Shown here one piece after another: positions 36,663 to 49,880 of a DNA stretch of 64,000 bases. The translations under genes and the position numbers were made by a program. The notes below the pieces were generated by a model. The model was not told the origin of the DNA. It saw only the letters and a program-made list of their open reading frames with translations, and ran no database searches. Position 1 is the first letter of the stretch. Every line of letters starts with the position of its first letter. Source of the stretch: Thysanoteuthis rhombus (lineage: Eukaryota > Mollusca > Cephalopoda > Oegopsida > Thysanoteuthidae); contig OY735212.1 of assembly GCA_963457665.1 (NCBI GenBank), positions 15,406,573-15,470,572 of the forward strand. The letters are read 5' to 3'.

Positions 36663-37910
36663 CTCTTCGATTTAAAACTAAATTCTGCTAAATTCCTGAA
36701 ATTAACGCTATAACATTATATCTTTTCGAGAGCAAGTTTATTTTATCATAGCATAAGGAACATAAAATTGTTTGAGTTGTCGGGAATAGAAGGAAAAGGT
36801 GGCCATTCTCCCAAGTTAGATATGGATAGTAATGGGGTTCAGATGAGTTGCAGCGAGTGGGACTCCTCCAAATACCTTTGTAAACTATTTGACCTATTGT
36901 TCAGCATATACAATATTTACGGATTGTCGTGCTACTATTTTAAGTTTCTATGCGTTATATTGAAAAAAAATAAGTATTTGTTTTTAGAATGAAGCATTAG
37001 ATTTTAAATAATTTGTCCAGTTTTGCAAAATGTTTCCAGTCTTCAAGTGACTATACATGATCACTTGAATCGGTTTTAAAGATAGCGTGCTACTACCTCT
37101 GCCAAAGCTCCAATCTACAAAGTATTTTATTACAATCAATCTGTATGAACCGAAACATCTGCAGAGAACTTGCTACTCAAAATATCTTGTGATTAGCTCA
37201 AGTTTAACACACAAAAGATTATTTTGATATCTAAAATATTTTAGGCTTGCCCTTTAAAAGGTCAAATTAGAAACAACAATTGATACTTTTTATATGAGTC
37301 CACACATCTCCATAAGACAATTTTGGGGGTTAATCGGCCGGATTTCGACATGTTGAATATCAATTTTCTCAGGCATATCATGTTGGATTGATATGAAACT
37401 TGGCCTAGGCCTTCGAGTGAACCTCTCTTGAGTTTATGAATCTTGTTGATCCTTGACTCTGATAACTTAATTTCCCCACCTTTTCCTGCTTTGCTAAATC
37501 AATATCCTGTATTTTATAGATTGATATCACACACTGATAAATTAGTCAGTAGTTTTACATTTTTTTTTTTACTTGTTTCAATTCTTAGCCGAATGACTTG
37601 TGTCCCACATCTCTGCCGGATATCAAAACTAGAACAGGAAATCTTAGATCCTTATCACAACGAGAACCTCAGTTTTGGCGGGAGTTTCAGCTGATAACAA
37701 ATGTGTCTGTCATTGCCTTGTATTCATCTAATATTTTTACCCTTTGAGCGGAGCCTGATCAAGCTAATGTAGGGCCCGTGACATGTGTTATAAAGGGACC
37801 CTAAATTGAAAAAATATAAATATGCCCAGAAGAATTAAAGCAAAACTTCTCACTCGTATAATAAAGTTTTGTGTTTTTTATTCGCTTTCCAGCCAGATGA
37901 TATGGTAAAC

Positions 37911-38312
37911 AGGATCGGTTAGTCAGTCAATAGAAACTGTCATGTGTCCAACGTGTTTTGGCGGCATGCTGTGTTGGGGAAACAATTTGAAACATTGGAA
38001 GAAGGGATAATCAACGAATAAGTTACTTTTCTTGTGCTTTTTATTGGGCAGTGATCACTAAAGATCAGTCTAGCATAAACTCACATTGCAAATTGAACAC
38101 CCACCTCAAACCTCTTCGGGAAGAATTAAAATAACAAAAGAACGTTTTTTGGTTGACATGATAAAGAGTAAATGTTGAAACTTTCAGCCCTCTATCTCCA
38201 TTGTTGCGGTCTGTGCGCACGACACATTTATAGCCAGCCATTTGGACAAACTTGAAACTGAGAGAAACTTATGTTGACAGTCTTGGTGACAGATTTGGTT
38301 GATTGTTTCTAA
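37911..38312 (-). mobile_element. AGAAACCGTC inverted-repeat element
   Basis: It starts GGTTAGTCAGTCAATAGAAA then CTGTCATGTGTCCAACGTG. It ends GACAGTCTTGGTGACAGATT then TGGTTGATTGTTTCTAAT. Confidence 0.75.
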
Positions 38313-38539
38313 TATGTCTGACATTTTAGTAATACTTTACTTTCGTTCTGATCTTTATGCAGCAGCTATGGCTTCCGTTTAATACCGTTGTACTTATGCA
38401 TCGTAAATGCATTACATAGATACAACACTTAGATTAATTACTGTGTTGAGATAATATCCTTAATTGAAGGCCATCATTGGCCAAAGACGCTTACGTCAGA
38501 AACTCAGTCATTTTTAGAAATTGATGGCATTATGCAGAA

Positions 38540-38904
38540 TCATTTCATTGGAATTGATAGCTTACAAGCAACCTTACATGGAGAGACTACAAGACAGCAC
38601 AGTATATGAGGAAGAAAACGGGTGTCTGCAACATCATAGAAACTATCAAAAAAATTCAAATGGCAAAGGGCAGGCCATGTTGCAAGAATGAAAGACAACC
38701 AATGGACATCACGTCTCAGAACATGGATCCCCAGAGATCTCATAAGAAACCGAGGCCGACAGAACAGAAAATGGAGAGGTGAACTACACAGATTTAGGAA
38801 ATACTGGCTCCGCGACGCCCATCATAGAGAATTGTGGCGAATTTAGGGGAAGGTCTATGTCCAACGACGGACGTTAAAAGGATGATGATGATGATGATGA
38901 TGTA
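38540..38904 (+). mobile_element. RTE-type LINE 3' end
   Basis: One frame reads KFKWQRAGHVARMKDNQW, TSRLRTWIPRDLIRNRGR, QNRKWRGELHRFRKYWLR and DAHHRELWRI, then a stop, YVQRRTLKG and (GATGAT)n. This is the best preserved RTE tail in the window and a good reference for the others. Confidence 0.88.
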
Positions 38905-39104
38905 TTTAGTGCAGGGTCCTAGAAAAAGTGGGGTCTGTTGTACATGTTACTTTTGCAACAAAGTTAACCCTTCATTGCCTTTATGATTGGTTGCCTTAAA
39001 ACTTCAGTTCATACCAACTCTTTTTTTTATAAATATTAATCATAGACTTACTCTATAAATTAACAAAATACTGCTGTACCGGTTTAATCCGGCAACATCA
39101 GGCT

Positions 39105-39371
39105 TTGGCCATTGCCGGACGACGGGAAACATTTTCTTTTCATTCTCTTAATGACAACCGTTCTAATTCTTCAGATAATGAAACCTCCCCATCTAGGCTT
39201 GTGCGAAGTGTATGCTCAGTAGAGGGAATCCCCTTTCTCGGCCGTGCTAATGCAGTTCAGATGAAAGAAGGGAGCGACTCGTCTGGCATCCGCTTGTCTG
39301 GTGGAAGCGTCAGAACGATGCTAAATTGGGCGTCAACACGCCTTCAGAATGCCCCACTCCCTGGTTTGTAA
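39105..39371 (+). other. Unrecognised open frame, 88 codons
   Basis: A Ser/Arg/Asn-rich frame of higher GC content than its surroundings: MAIAGRRETFSFHSLNDNRS, then blocks such as RSVCSVEGIPFLGRANAV and GIRLSGGSVRTMLNWAS. I do not recognise the family. The upstream CATCAG is only a weak acceptor, and the frame lies opposite to the integrin gene. It may be a piece of an old element or chance. Confidence 0.2.
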
Positions 39372-40169
39372 TCAGAATAGTCATTCTTCTAGATGGGTTG
39401 CATTCTCAATGCTAGACATCCCAATCTATCCTGCTATTTTACTTTTAGCTTTGGGATAAGAGATGAATTAATGCCTTTTCCTAGAACATAAATACGAAGT
39501 GGACATCAACAATCCCGACCAATTGTACCTCCTTCAGACAACGATGAAATAATTTTTTGCAGTTTATCGATTTTTAACGGGTTTCGAATAGTGTAGAAAA
39601 TAGAACGATATATTTCTGATATAACTTTTTTGATTAGAATGATAATAACTGAAAATTATCTTCTCATACCTTTTGATTGGTTTTCTTAGGGAATAAATTC
39701 ACAAGATTTAGAAAGAATTGATAAATACATGCCAATTTAAATGCTAAAATAAATTAAAAAAAACTGTAAAATTCTGAGATTACTGATTCGGTATCAAACC
39801 AGGATGAGGTTCTGATGTATTCGGTTTAACAAATTGGTTTATGCACGGCTAGATCTCGATTCAAACTAATTGTTGCTGGATTTTAAAAGAATGATAACTA
39901 CAGACGTACTGTTCCTGAAGACCCATCTCCGAAACGGCACCTCTTCATTGTACCAAAGGGGTAGGAGCAGGAGATGGGTCACGCCCTAATGGCTGCAGCA
40001 AAATTTGAACAAACTGAATGATACAGGACACACCCATCATACGAAAGTATATAGTGATGTAGCTGTTGAGTGGTCCCTTTAAGCTGGTCACGGCATCAGC
40101 TGACCCTTCCTAGGCTTCATATCTTTTTCTATCTCGGCTTGTTCTTCCAGGTTTACGACAAACAGCTGA

Positions 40170-40325
40170 AATGGCGTCACTCACTTCACCATACGCTATT
40201 TTACTCATAGCTTGGGGGTGAATTCATGCCTTTCCTAAGGGCATTAGAACCAATCGAAGCTTGAACTCGGCTCGCTAAGTCCATTTTTTCGCGCTGCCAA
40301 CCGACCAGCCACCGGTACTTCTACA
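40170..40325 (-). mobile_element. tRNA-derived SINE
   Basis: Matches 17120-17345 on the minus strand: GACTTAGCGAGCCGAGTTCA (B-box region), a body block ATGCCCTTAGGAAAGGCATG and a tail AGTGACGCC. Confidence 0.6.
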
Positions 40326-40429
40326 AAGTCGGATATAACACTGCTGAATGAAATGATACACAACTTTATTGTCGGATCAAGTTGTATTAGATAATTTCAG
40401 ATAAGAGGCATATCATGAAAGAAAACCAT

Positions 40430-40760
40430 TTTTTCAAGTTAATTCAACTTGAAACTGCCGAGAAAATCGATTTTAAACATAAAGTTTAAACACCATTATT
40501 GAGACGTAACCCTGAGTGAAAGATTGTTTCGGGCAAGAAGCATCATATCAATAAACACCTTCCTACAAAGTTTCAAGTAAATCTGATTTGGAACAGCTAC
40601 GGAAATTGATTTTAATTGATTTAAACATACAGTTTAAATGCAATTATTGCCAGATCACGTGACCATGAGATTTTTCTAGATTAGAAACACCCTATCAAGG
40701 TACACCTTTCTACCAAGTTTCAAGTGAATCCGACAAGAAACAGCTGAGAAACAATATGGA
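40430..40760. repeat. Diverged tandem repeat, ~150-bp unit
   Basis: (AA)GTTTCAAGT(A/G)AAT(C)TGA near 40569 and 40719, and AACATA(A/C)AGTTTAAA..C.ATTATTG near 40477 and 40625. About 2.2 units. Confidence 0.65.
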
Positions 40761-41579
40761 CACAGACCCGCCGACTGAACGATAGACAGGGCCTCTTTCG
40801 ACTCTTAAGAAACAACTTGCAAGAAGCTGAGGAAATATTTTGATGGCGGAATAGTGATGCTATGAATTGATGAGAATTAAAAAAAATTATCAACAAAAGC
40901 TGGAAACCTTTGAATCAACCTTGTATACACATGATCGGCTTTTAAATCGGTGTAAACAGTTCTTTTAAAGTTCATCCTAGTTTTGCAGATGGCTGTTAAT
41001 CTCTATAATTACGCTTGGAACCGCAGCAGATTTCCTGGGAGTAAAACGTGTTCCGCCCAGTCTATCCAGGGTGGCACGTTCGTATGCGTCACCCAGGGTA
41101 GAATATATCGGCCATTTTCCTTGACCTCGATGCTTGCAAATGGTCCCTGGCTGTCTGTGTACATAGCATCTATTTAGAGAACAAACTATTGCACATGTCA
41201 CAGCACCCAGACAGAAAGCAAACTTCGTGAACTTATCTTTTTTTCAATTTTAGTTTCTTACAACAGTACAACTTGCGAATGTGGGAAATCCTCAAAAACT
41301 GTCGATATACGTTTCTACAGTTTTTTTAGTGATCCTGCTTGGTTGCATATTGTATTATGTCACATATACAGGCCATGCCCATGGAGCTATACTACTGGGA
41401 ACATTAGCACTTAAATTCATGTTTCAAAAATTCAAAAGAAAAAAGGGGGAAATAACTTTCGATCAAAGTTACTTCCCTTACACCTTTACGAATTTTCTTT
41501 TTAAATTTCCACAATTTTTAGAACGGTCTCACGCGGTTAATGAATTCAAAAGATGATAGATGCAATAAAAAGGCTTACA

Positions 41580-41815
41580 TGCAGTGAAGAAGTCTTGGAT
41601 AATACTGAGTACGTTCTACGTTGTCGAAAAGGCCAAGATTAAGCAACCAGACAGACCCTTCCACCATCCAATACTTCATGGGCCAACGTATGAGGGTAAG
41701 GCCCATCATTCTCCATGTCATACACTCACAACAACAGATCTTGGTGGAGGTCTTGTCCACCAACAGACAATAAAAGCTGATTATGAGTATGATAATGATG
41801 ATGACCAAAGTTTGG
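41580..41815 (+). mobile_element. Possible RTE-like LINE 3' end (second family)
   Basis: A terminal frame GGGLVHQQTIKADYEYDNDD followed by a degraded (GAT)n resembles the ends of other RTE-like elements, but the upstream text differs from the main family here. Confidence 0.35.
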
Positions 41816-42254
41816 ACAGAAATTTAGTCATACAAAAGGGAAACAAATTAGATTTCCATAATGAAAAACTAACCCGATTTTTTTAAAAGATGTAGCTTCA
41901 TTTAAACTGGAACCAAACAAATTATTTGCATTTTGATAAGAGAATTCGGCCCATGCTCTTCTTCTCTTTCTGAAATATCCAAATTTCATTGATAAGGCTG
42001 TGCCCGACCCCAATGCACTTGTTGGGAAAAAGACGGGCTTTATGGTGTGTGGAGCAAATTGCCATAATTGTCATGTGAAATAATTTTCTGTCAGTCATAC
42101 GAAATTACAGCTTCGCAATATTTCAGTCCCTCCTCGTCAGTGTAGCCAATTCAGATACTTCGTATCTAAATTTAGATGATTCTGGAGAACACTAGTCGAG
42201 GGGGTTAATCCAAGGGAACTGAAGGGCGATCTATGATTTTTAATTTTATAATTC

Positions 42255-42368
42255 ATTTTTATCACCTTTTTTCAGACTTTTTCACTTGATCATCCCTAAT
42301 GCAGTGATCTGCCAAAATATGTTTACAACGTGACGGTTTCTATTGAGTGACTAACGAGCACTGTTTGT
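42255..42368 (+). mobile_element. AGAAACCGTC element, right-end fragment
   Basis: TTGATCATCCCTAATGCAG, ACGTGACGGTTTCTATTGAG and TGACTAACGAGCACTGTT match the right end of the family. Confidence 0.7.
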
Positions 42369-42727
42369 ATTATAATATAGAATATATATTTCCCACTTTT
42401 TAGTTTTCATGAAAGAAAGACAAAAAGCCCCAAAATGGCGTGCAGCATTTGCTTTGCAGCGACCCATTATAGAGGCAGCCCACAGCCTCTCCATCAATCT
42501 CTTACAGCACCCACCAATCTGACTTCAGACGACTCAGCTCAATATACCATCTTCACCATTTTGCGGTCAGGGTACGCTCAATATTCTTCAATATAAATTA
42601 ATGATAATTGCTTCCTTGCTTTGCACCTATTCAGCTTACAAGAAATGCTCAAATTTCAGATCGCGGGAAAAATTGCACATAAATTAGCTCGTGACTTGTT
42701 TGTAGGACACATTATACATGGAACAGT

Positions 42728-43100
42728 TCTGTTTAGTCACTCAATAAAAACCCTAACCTGACCGACGCATTTTGGCCGCATGTCTAGTTGGGGGGATCAA
42801 TTAAAAAACTGGAAAAAGGACTGATGAATGAAAGAGAGAATTCTCTCGCTTTTTGTTGGTCAACGGTCAACAAAAAGTCAGAATTTACAAAAAGAAGCGT
42901 GAACGCTACTGGACAGAAACTGAGAAATCAGGTTAGCGTGAACTTACTTTGTAAATTGTATTTTGATGGGAAATTTTAGAAAAAACAAAAAAGTTTTAGT
43001 TAGCGTAATAAAGAGTAAATGTTCGAATTTTCAGCCCTCTAACTCCATTGGTGTGACCTCTACGTGCAACATATAGTTAGATAGATAGCGAAAAACGCTA
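42728..43100 (-). mobile_element. AGAAACCGTC inverted-repeat element
   Basis: It starts CTGTTTAGTCACTCAATAAA and includes GACGCATTTTGGCCGCATG, GGGGGGATCAATTAAAAAAC and TTTTCAGCCCTCTAACTCCA. The left end is decayed. Confidence 0.72.
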
Positions 43101-46100
43101 AAAACTAGAGAAACGACGGTTACTGATTCACTTAGTATTCTGACTTAGTACATGGGAATATGTACTACTTTCTTGCAGACTAACAACCAGGTTACGAAAT
43201 AGAAACCTGATACTCTCAAAACACAGCATAGTTTTGAAACAATTGAATTTAGGGCACCTTTTTTTAAATCTGTCATGAATGTTCTCAGTGAAAAGGAAAT
43301 AACATAAAAAAATAAACAGTCATACTTAATCTTTGTAAATACAAGTTTGTATTTTCAAGTCTTCCAGTAATGCAAGAAATTCTGTTCAAGAACATTTGTA
43401 AGGAAAATAAGAACGTCATTATCAAAACAAGTTGTATTTTTGTGGGACGAGAGAGACTTGGGGAAGAGATAGAGAGGGGGATGGAGATTCAGTTCTTTGG
43501 GAGACGTTTCACTGGTCAACAACGGGGGCGTACCGAATGGGGGTGGATGCCCCCTGCACCTTGTGCTAATTTCTTTCCTTAGTAAGATGATTTATTTTAA
43601 AAAAACATGTACATTTTTAAGATCTTCGAAATGGATGAGATTTTTTTATACATTCGAAGGCTATGTCCAATTTCTTCACCTTTTCTTTGGGTTCAATTGA
43701 AAATTTAAATTACTTGCCACTTTGTAGGTAAATTGGAGACCTGCACTCCCAATATAACCATAAGATACGCCCCATGGTCAACCTGTTTTGATTCTTAACC
43801 ATGGATGCTTGCCCCTTAGGGAGGGAGGGAGTAATTTCAAAACAGGACGTAAGACTGCAGGAAAAAGGTAAGGATTTCTCTTGACTCCTTGTTCTGGGAA
43901 TTCTCTTCAGTTTTTGAATAATAGTGAGATAAATATAACATACATACATATATATTCACATATGTGCATTAACAATTCCAAACTGATCATTTGGGGCGTG
44001 AAGGCAAGAACTAACTACTACAGTGAGGTGTAGACTGTGGAGGTAAGGTCGAAATAAAGGCAGGCGTGGCACTAAAAAGGTCAAGAACAACTGGTTTACG
44101 ATAACTGTCTGTTGTTTTTTTTTGTTTTGTTTTTTTTTTTTTTAGTTGCATTCACTTTCCTACCCTTGCTTTCCTCCATCGTCAACTCCAAGGTCAAGTT
44201 TGGTTTCTAGCATTCAAATATTTACCAGTTATTTATATGCATTACATTAGTTGGAGTAGGGTGTCTGGACAATTGTTCCTGGATCGATTTCCCCCATAGG
44301 ACAACTTATTCCTGGATATCTGCCCCCAGATAAGTGAATCTTGGCGATTCCCTCTGGGACAATTTCAAGAACAATAGTAATATTCGTGTATGAATCTGCA
44401 CTTCAGCCCAAGATCATTGTATCTGCGAGGTCTTCTTGAGATCAAAGTCTCTCCCTGGCCCTCTGTCTAAGATAATACTGCATAACTTCTGCGCTCTGTC
44501 TCGGATCAAAGTGAAGTTCCTCGACACTTCTGCGTTGAGCCATTTTACGAAACAGTTTCTGCAATCCCAGTAATCTTTAAGCGACCCAAGCCCGGAGTTG
44601 TCACGACAATCACTATGAGAAGCCTTTGTCTAGACAAGAGGACATGCCAGTAACATTTCCTAGTTAGCCCTTTTCTGTTGAAAATCAAAAGATAAAGTGA
44701 AGAAAGATTATTTTTCCATAACGAGAGAGGAAATGAATTTGACACAACTCATACTGTGAAAAATAGATGCACACAAATCTTACATACATTTAACAAACAT
44801 TTTCGATTCATAATATGAGAGTCTATTTAAATTGCAATACTGTAAAAACAAAAAAATATCCGATTGTCACTCGATAGATTTAAGTAGTGAAAAATTTGAG
44901 AGACTGCAATACGTAGAAAAATCTAATCTCATAACATTTCAAAGTAAAAAGACACAGAAACTCTAACAAGTATTTAAAAAAAAAAGGATGCAAGTTTTAA
45001 AAGCCCAGCAGTGGCAACCTTGGTTTTAATCCAGCAATTAATATTTCCTTGTTGTTACTTGATTCCAATCTTGTACGACCTTTATCAGACTGGAAACCAA
45101 GTTACCAACCCGGCTACATCTATAAGTCATCAAAGTCTGTTGAGACAGATAACTTTCTACAAGAAAATGCCAATATGTTGAGGAATGTGCAGAAGACATT
45201 GGCAATCATATTGATCCAGATTTGCAGTTTAGATCAGACGTAATACTGTCTGATTGGAAAAAATTCTAATAAAGGAAGACTATCTTAATTCTCATTTGTT
45301 GAAGCGAGGACGATGGACATAGACGAAAAGATTTCCAGGCAATCAGTTTGGCTTGAGATGAAATTGATCTAACAAAACAGAGAAGACAAAGTACATTGGA
45401 ACCAAAGAGTGGAACGGACTGAAAACTTGAGCCTGCATTCCCTGAAAGCACTTGAACCGTGATTTAGCCGCACTGTAACCCACCAGCAAAAGAAAAAAAT
45501 CAATGAAAGCCCAAAACATTATCAGTGAAATAAATTCTACAACCATAACAAGGGAAGTAACCAAATACATTAAAACTTAACGAATGACAGATACTAAGGA
45601 TCCGGGTTACTATTATAGTTGCATTGTTAACATAACTATACGACCCATTACTCGATCGGTAAGTTAGTATCAATACTTTTGATTCGGGGACGAAGTATTC
45701 CCATTATTTGAATAACAACGTTATCATCCATGCAGTAAAAATCTAATGAAAAGATCAACAAAAATTCTCGGGGGAATTACATTAGTAAAGAAGGAGTGAC
45801 AAAACAAAGGCATGGTAAATCGGAGATAAATTCCATAGAAGTGACACGAAAATTACCGTAATGAATCCATTTTACTGTTTCATTATGCCATCGCTCCAAT
45901 ACGTTTTTATGTCACTCCTTCGTAATGTCACTCTTTTGTTATGTCTCTCCTTTAGTACGGTATATAGGTAATTTATTTGCTATGTAAATCTGTTATTTGG
46001 TCATTCTTTGGAATGGAACCGGAAGAATGCTTAATGCTTCCAATGGGATTCATATACATCAAACCCTGCTTTAAAAGATCTGTTTTTAAACTAGGTTTTT

Positions 46101-46658
46101 TGTCGTATAAAGATGGTCTAGATAATTCGAAAGTCATGCACGAACCTATCAATATCTGTTATAACTCTAAACCATTCCGTAATCATGTTTTGGTCTCATG
46201 TCAGAAATTATCTTTCTCCTCTATCAACGAAGTTTAAAGAGATATTCATTTGTCTCTGTTTATCTAACTGTCTGTCCACATAATATCTCCAAGTTCTCAA
46301 TGGATTCCTGAGGAACAGTGGGTCATGTTCTCCGGAAAAAATTATTGAATTTTCGGATGGATCCAGGAATGTGTCAACGATTGACAGATATTTTTTTTTA
46401 TTATTTGTCAGGAAGAGTGGTTCAAAATGAATAGTTGATAAAAATGCTAAATTTCAATTTCAATGTTTGTACATCTACAGTTCTCTCCTTTGTTTTTGAT
46501 TTTCGTTCTGTTTTCAATTAAAGTGCGACGTTGGGCCAGGTAGAAGCTCTCTCAGTGCCCTTCATGCAAGAGCCTTCAGCCATGCAAAAAATTGAAAGAT
46601 AGTTTTACACACAGGAACAAGATCAGTCTTTGATGGCATGGAGAAAATAATAACTTAC

Positions 46659-46707
46659 CTTGCCAATAGTAACTGCCTGGCGCTCCAATAAGTAATTTGC
46701 GTCCATC
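46659..46707 (-). CDS. Integrin alpha exon B (blade 3 GAP motif, YWQG)
   Basis: A 49-nt exon with acceptor ATTTTTCAG and donor GTAAGT. It begins in phase 0 and reads DGRKLLIGAPGSYYWQ, ending with one base (G) that joins the next exon to make Gly. This is the most diagnostic piece in the window. A charged turn followed by LLIGAPGS-Y-YWQG is the FG-GAP core of blade 3 in RGD-type integrin alphas. The exon is very small and lies between introns of about 7.9 kb and 24.1 kb, so exon definition must depend on strong splice signals, which are close to consensus. Confidence 0.95.
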
Positions 46708-46859
46708 CTGAAAAATATAAAATAAAAATCATTTAAAAAATATGACCAGATAATGATCTAACTCAACAACATCAATGTAGGCTATATGATTCAAATGAAT
46801 AAGTTACAGATTACGACTTCTCCATTATCGTTCCGTTCACCCAGCCAAATGGAGTAGTG

Positions 46860-47423
46860 GTTTTGTTTAAGATGAGGACCAGCAGCAGAAGTAGCAGTGA
46901 CTGGGAGATTATCAGAAGCAATTGCTCAAACGGTGAGAAGCGTTAGCAACCCAAGTAAACGAAAAGCTCCAGACAGTACTTGAAGCAAGCTCAACAATCA
47001 AGAACAGAAATATCCTATCAGTTTTTAAAAGAGGGATGCGCAACCAATGTATCTTCCTGAAAGTCATCTATGAAGCAGAAAAATAGAACATAACCAAAAT
47101 ATTGGCGTTCAAACTGAGAGCCATGGAAAGCGCTAGAGAGAATCATACTCAATATCACATGGAGAGATCACAAGATATCACATTATATATGAGTCAGAGA
47201 TATCATAGAATTTATAGTAAAAACCAAATGGCATTGGGCAGGCCATGCTACAAGGATGTTAGATAACCGCTGGACATGGATCCCTAGACATCATATACGA
47301 AATTATTGCTAGCAGAAAAAAAAAGGTTGAGACCGGTTCAGGAAATATTGGCACCGCGGCTCCTGTATAAAGAGATCAAACCAGTTTGGGGGAAGGTGTA
47401 TGTTCAACAACAGACTTTAAAAG

Positions 47424-47454
<31 letters not shown>

Positions 47455-47468
47455 ATGATGATGATGAT
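46860..47468 (+). mobile_element. RTE-type LINE 3' end, longer copy
   Basis: This copy reaches further 5' than most. Broken frames give FLKEGCATNV-type sequence, EPWKALERIILNITWRDH, KWHWAGHATRMLDNRWTW and FRKYW, then a tail of (CTG)n and (GAT)n at 47425-47467. There are many stops and frameshifts. Confidence 0.8.
47425..47467. repeat. (CTG)n(GAT)n tail of RTE copy
   Basis: Trinucleotide tail; most other copies have only GAT. Confidence 0.95.
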
Positions 47469-47896
47469 TTGATAGTATGCCAAATGAACTTGATCATGCT
47501 GATCTGGGTATCTTAGAAGGCACAAATGCTGAAGATAAATAAACACGCACTAGTTTATTTGGATTCTTAGATGCGGAAGGAAGATGAAAGTAAACGAAAC
47601 GAAAGTTGAGCTAGGTACTGAATGCTTGACTCCATTTCTATGGTATGAACTGGAGGAATAAAATAGGTCTCTAAATCTTGCCTATGTTTAATAAAAAAAA
47701 ATCTGCTTTCCCAACTTATTGTTTTCTCTTTAAGCAAAACTGCAAAAAAAGGTACATTGACGTCATGGGTTTTTTGATGCATTTCTTTCTTTTCTTTTTC
47801 TTTCAGTCCACATTCATTCTTTTTATAATTCATGTTTCGTTTTGATTCTTTGTACTTCTATCTTGGCGTCTTGGGACACAGACTATTATATACTTC

Positions 47897-48214
47897 GTGG
47901 GTAACATGGCTCTAACAATACGTGAGAGGCCACCACTCCTCACAAGATCAAAAAGTGGGACACATATGAAAACCCATTCGGGGAAAACCCATGGGGGACT
48001 AGGGGTGGGTGTTGCTTTTTGTTTCATTGACACGTCGAAGAAGAGGGCTTGCTTGATGACGAAAATTCTGAAAGTGGACCTTGCGAGCAAATTACGCAAG
48101 GAGATTTACATTCGCCCGTCAGCAGGACTATTGAAAAGAGGCAGTTTGGGCCTAAGGGTGCAAGAATTTGACCCGGCTTCTATTTTCTCCCACAAAAAGT
48201 TTTGGACCCTATGA
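47897..48214 (+). other. Unrecognised open frame, 105 codons
   Basis: The frame has basic stretches (for example TIRERPPLLTRSKSGTHMKT) and no domain I know. The opposite strand is also open for 89 codons, so chance or an old element is likely. Confidence 0.15.
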
Positions 48215-48744
48215 CAAATGCGTGCGGTACTTCACCCCACAGGAAAATAAGTAGATAATCTTAGTTCAAAACTTTTTTAGGGGACTTTTCTCTCCATCTT
48301 TGAGGTACACTTTACTCAGCTTTGTACATAAATGTATATAAATACCTGTTCGTCGAACTCTGCATGATTTTTTTTATTGTTCGATATTACCACTCACCAC
48401 ACGCATGCGCACGCAAAAACGCACACACGAACATATATTCACTGTGTTATTTGTAGACAGGCGTTTTTAAATTTGTTTAATCTTCGCCAGGTGGTACACG
48501 AACGAGGTAGTTAGTAGAGTGGAGACACCACGAAATGCTCTTTGAATGGATATTTGTTTTCGGCTTGTGGAAATAAAGAATTTCGGACCTTTTCACTCTT
48601 CTTACATAATGTATGTCAATGTAGATGGAGGAAAGTACCAAAATGAACGAAACATAGAAAACAATGATTTTTTTCAATTATTTATATGCCAAGAAGTGAA
48701 TACAACCAAGTACGAAAATTGATACTTACCTGGCTCAATGATTT

Positions 48745-48870
48745 TTAAAAAAGCAACAGTAATAAGATAAGAGTGAAACTAGTAATAAAATAATAGTAAT
48801 AATGATGATTTTTTTCTCAACTAGGATCATTATGATATAAAGCAACAATAATAAGATGGCATAAAATGTT
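48745..48870 (-). repeat. Dispersed copy of the ~80-bp tandem family
   Basis: GCAACAGTAATAAGAT, GTGAAACTAGTAATAAAAT and GCAACAATAATAAGATGG are reverse complements of blocks in 60445-60815 and 18085-18260. Confidence 0.5.
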
Positions 48871-49014
48871 TTTCTGTTGCAATCCACAGGGAGCACCATT
48901 CTTTCACATCTTCAAATTTCTATTATTTTCACTTTTATCTTAGTGTAAATGGGCAAATAAGTTGAATCTGAAACTGATAGTCCTTTAGTCAGACTTCTGC
49001 AAATATTTTTGATA

Positions 49015-49510
49015 CAATATCTACCCAAAAAGTATCCAGCCATTTTGAATATCCCGAAACTAGTTGCACTGTCTTGATGTAACTTGGCAACTGATTAGAG
49101 AGGACCTCACTGTTTATCCATGAACCGGCACTCCCCTGTTGGGTTACAAAGTTGGCAGTGCGTTCACTATTGAATAAGCTTGTTTACTGCGTGATCATTG
49201 TATTCACTATGACCAACCCATTCTTTATGTCTCGTGCAATCTTTTTGGGGGGCAAGCTTCCCAAAAGACTAAATTTGGCTCCCTGAAACCTCGGGCTTTT
49301 TCCAAAGAGATATCTGGCCGTTAAAGAGTTAAAGTGAAAGGGATCAAGGTAGCTGACGGCAATCTCGAAAGAAGACTTTATAGACTGTTTGAAAAAATGA
49401 AAAATGACGCTGTGATGAGTTTCTCGGGAGGGGACTAAATCGACATCGCCCGAGTTGGCAATCATTCTGCCAATATTGAATGTTTGGATACTTTCCAGAC
49501 TAACCTAAAG
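49015..49510 (+). repeat. Dispersed repeat, unclassified (copy 2)
   Basis: Co-linear with 19620-20060: GCCATTTTGAATATC, CTTGATGTAACTTGGCAAC, GGCAATCTCGAAAGA and GATACTTTCCAGACTAACCT. Confidence 0.65.
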
Positions 49511-49799
49511 CTTAGTTGCTCACTTATCTAACTCTAGTTATTAACAAAGCTTAAATAATGAGTTACCATTTTAATCTAACAGGCCACATAAGCATTTTTC
49601 ATCTCTGTTTTGTATATATTTCAATAAATGAATTACTAATTATGACACTAATAATTTTGTGAAGCCAAAACAGTAGTAATTCCACGATATAAATTATGAA
49701 ATTGACTTTCTGAGAAAAATCATATAATGGTCGCAGGCCAAAAAAATTTTGATGAAGGTTACACTGGCCTACGTGCCTATGTTTATCCATATTGCACAT

Positions 49800-49880
49800 G
49801 GCAGTGTTAGCGTGGCAGCAAATAAGAATCGAACTCAGTATATTATCTAATTGGCTTGTAAAACGTATTCGCTGACTATG
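49800..49880 (-). mobile_element. tRNA-like SINE head, weak
   Basis: On the minus strand ACTGAGTTCGATTCTTATTT looks like a B box, with CATAGTCAGCGAATACG upstream. The A box is poor. Confidence 0.3.

Noticed and set aside
47897..48214. 105-codon gene
   Set aside because: No recognisable domain, the opposite strand is open too, and there is no splice or promoter support.
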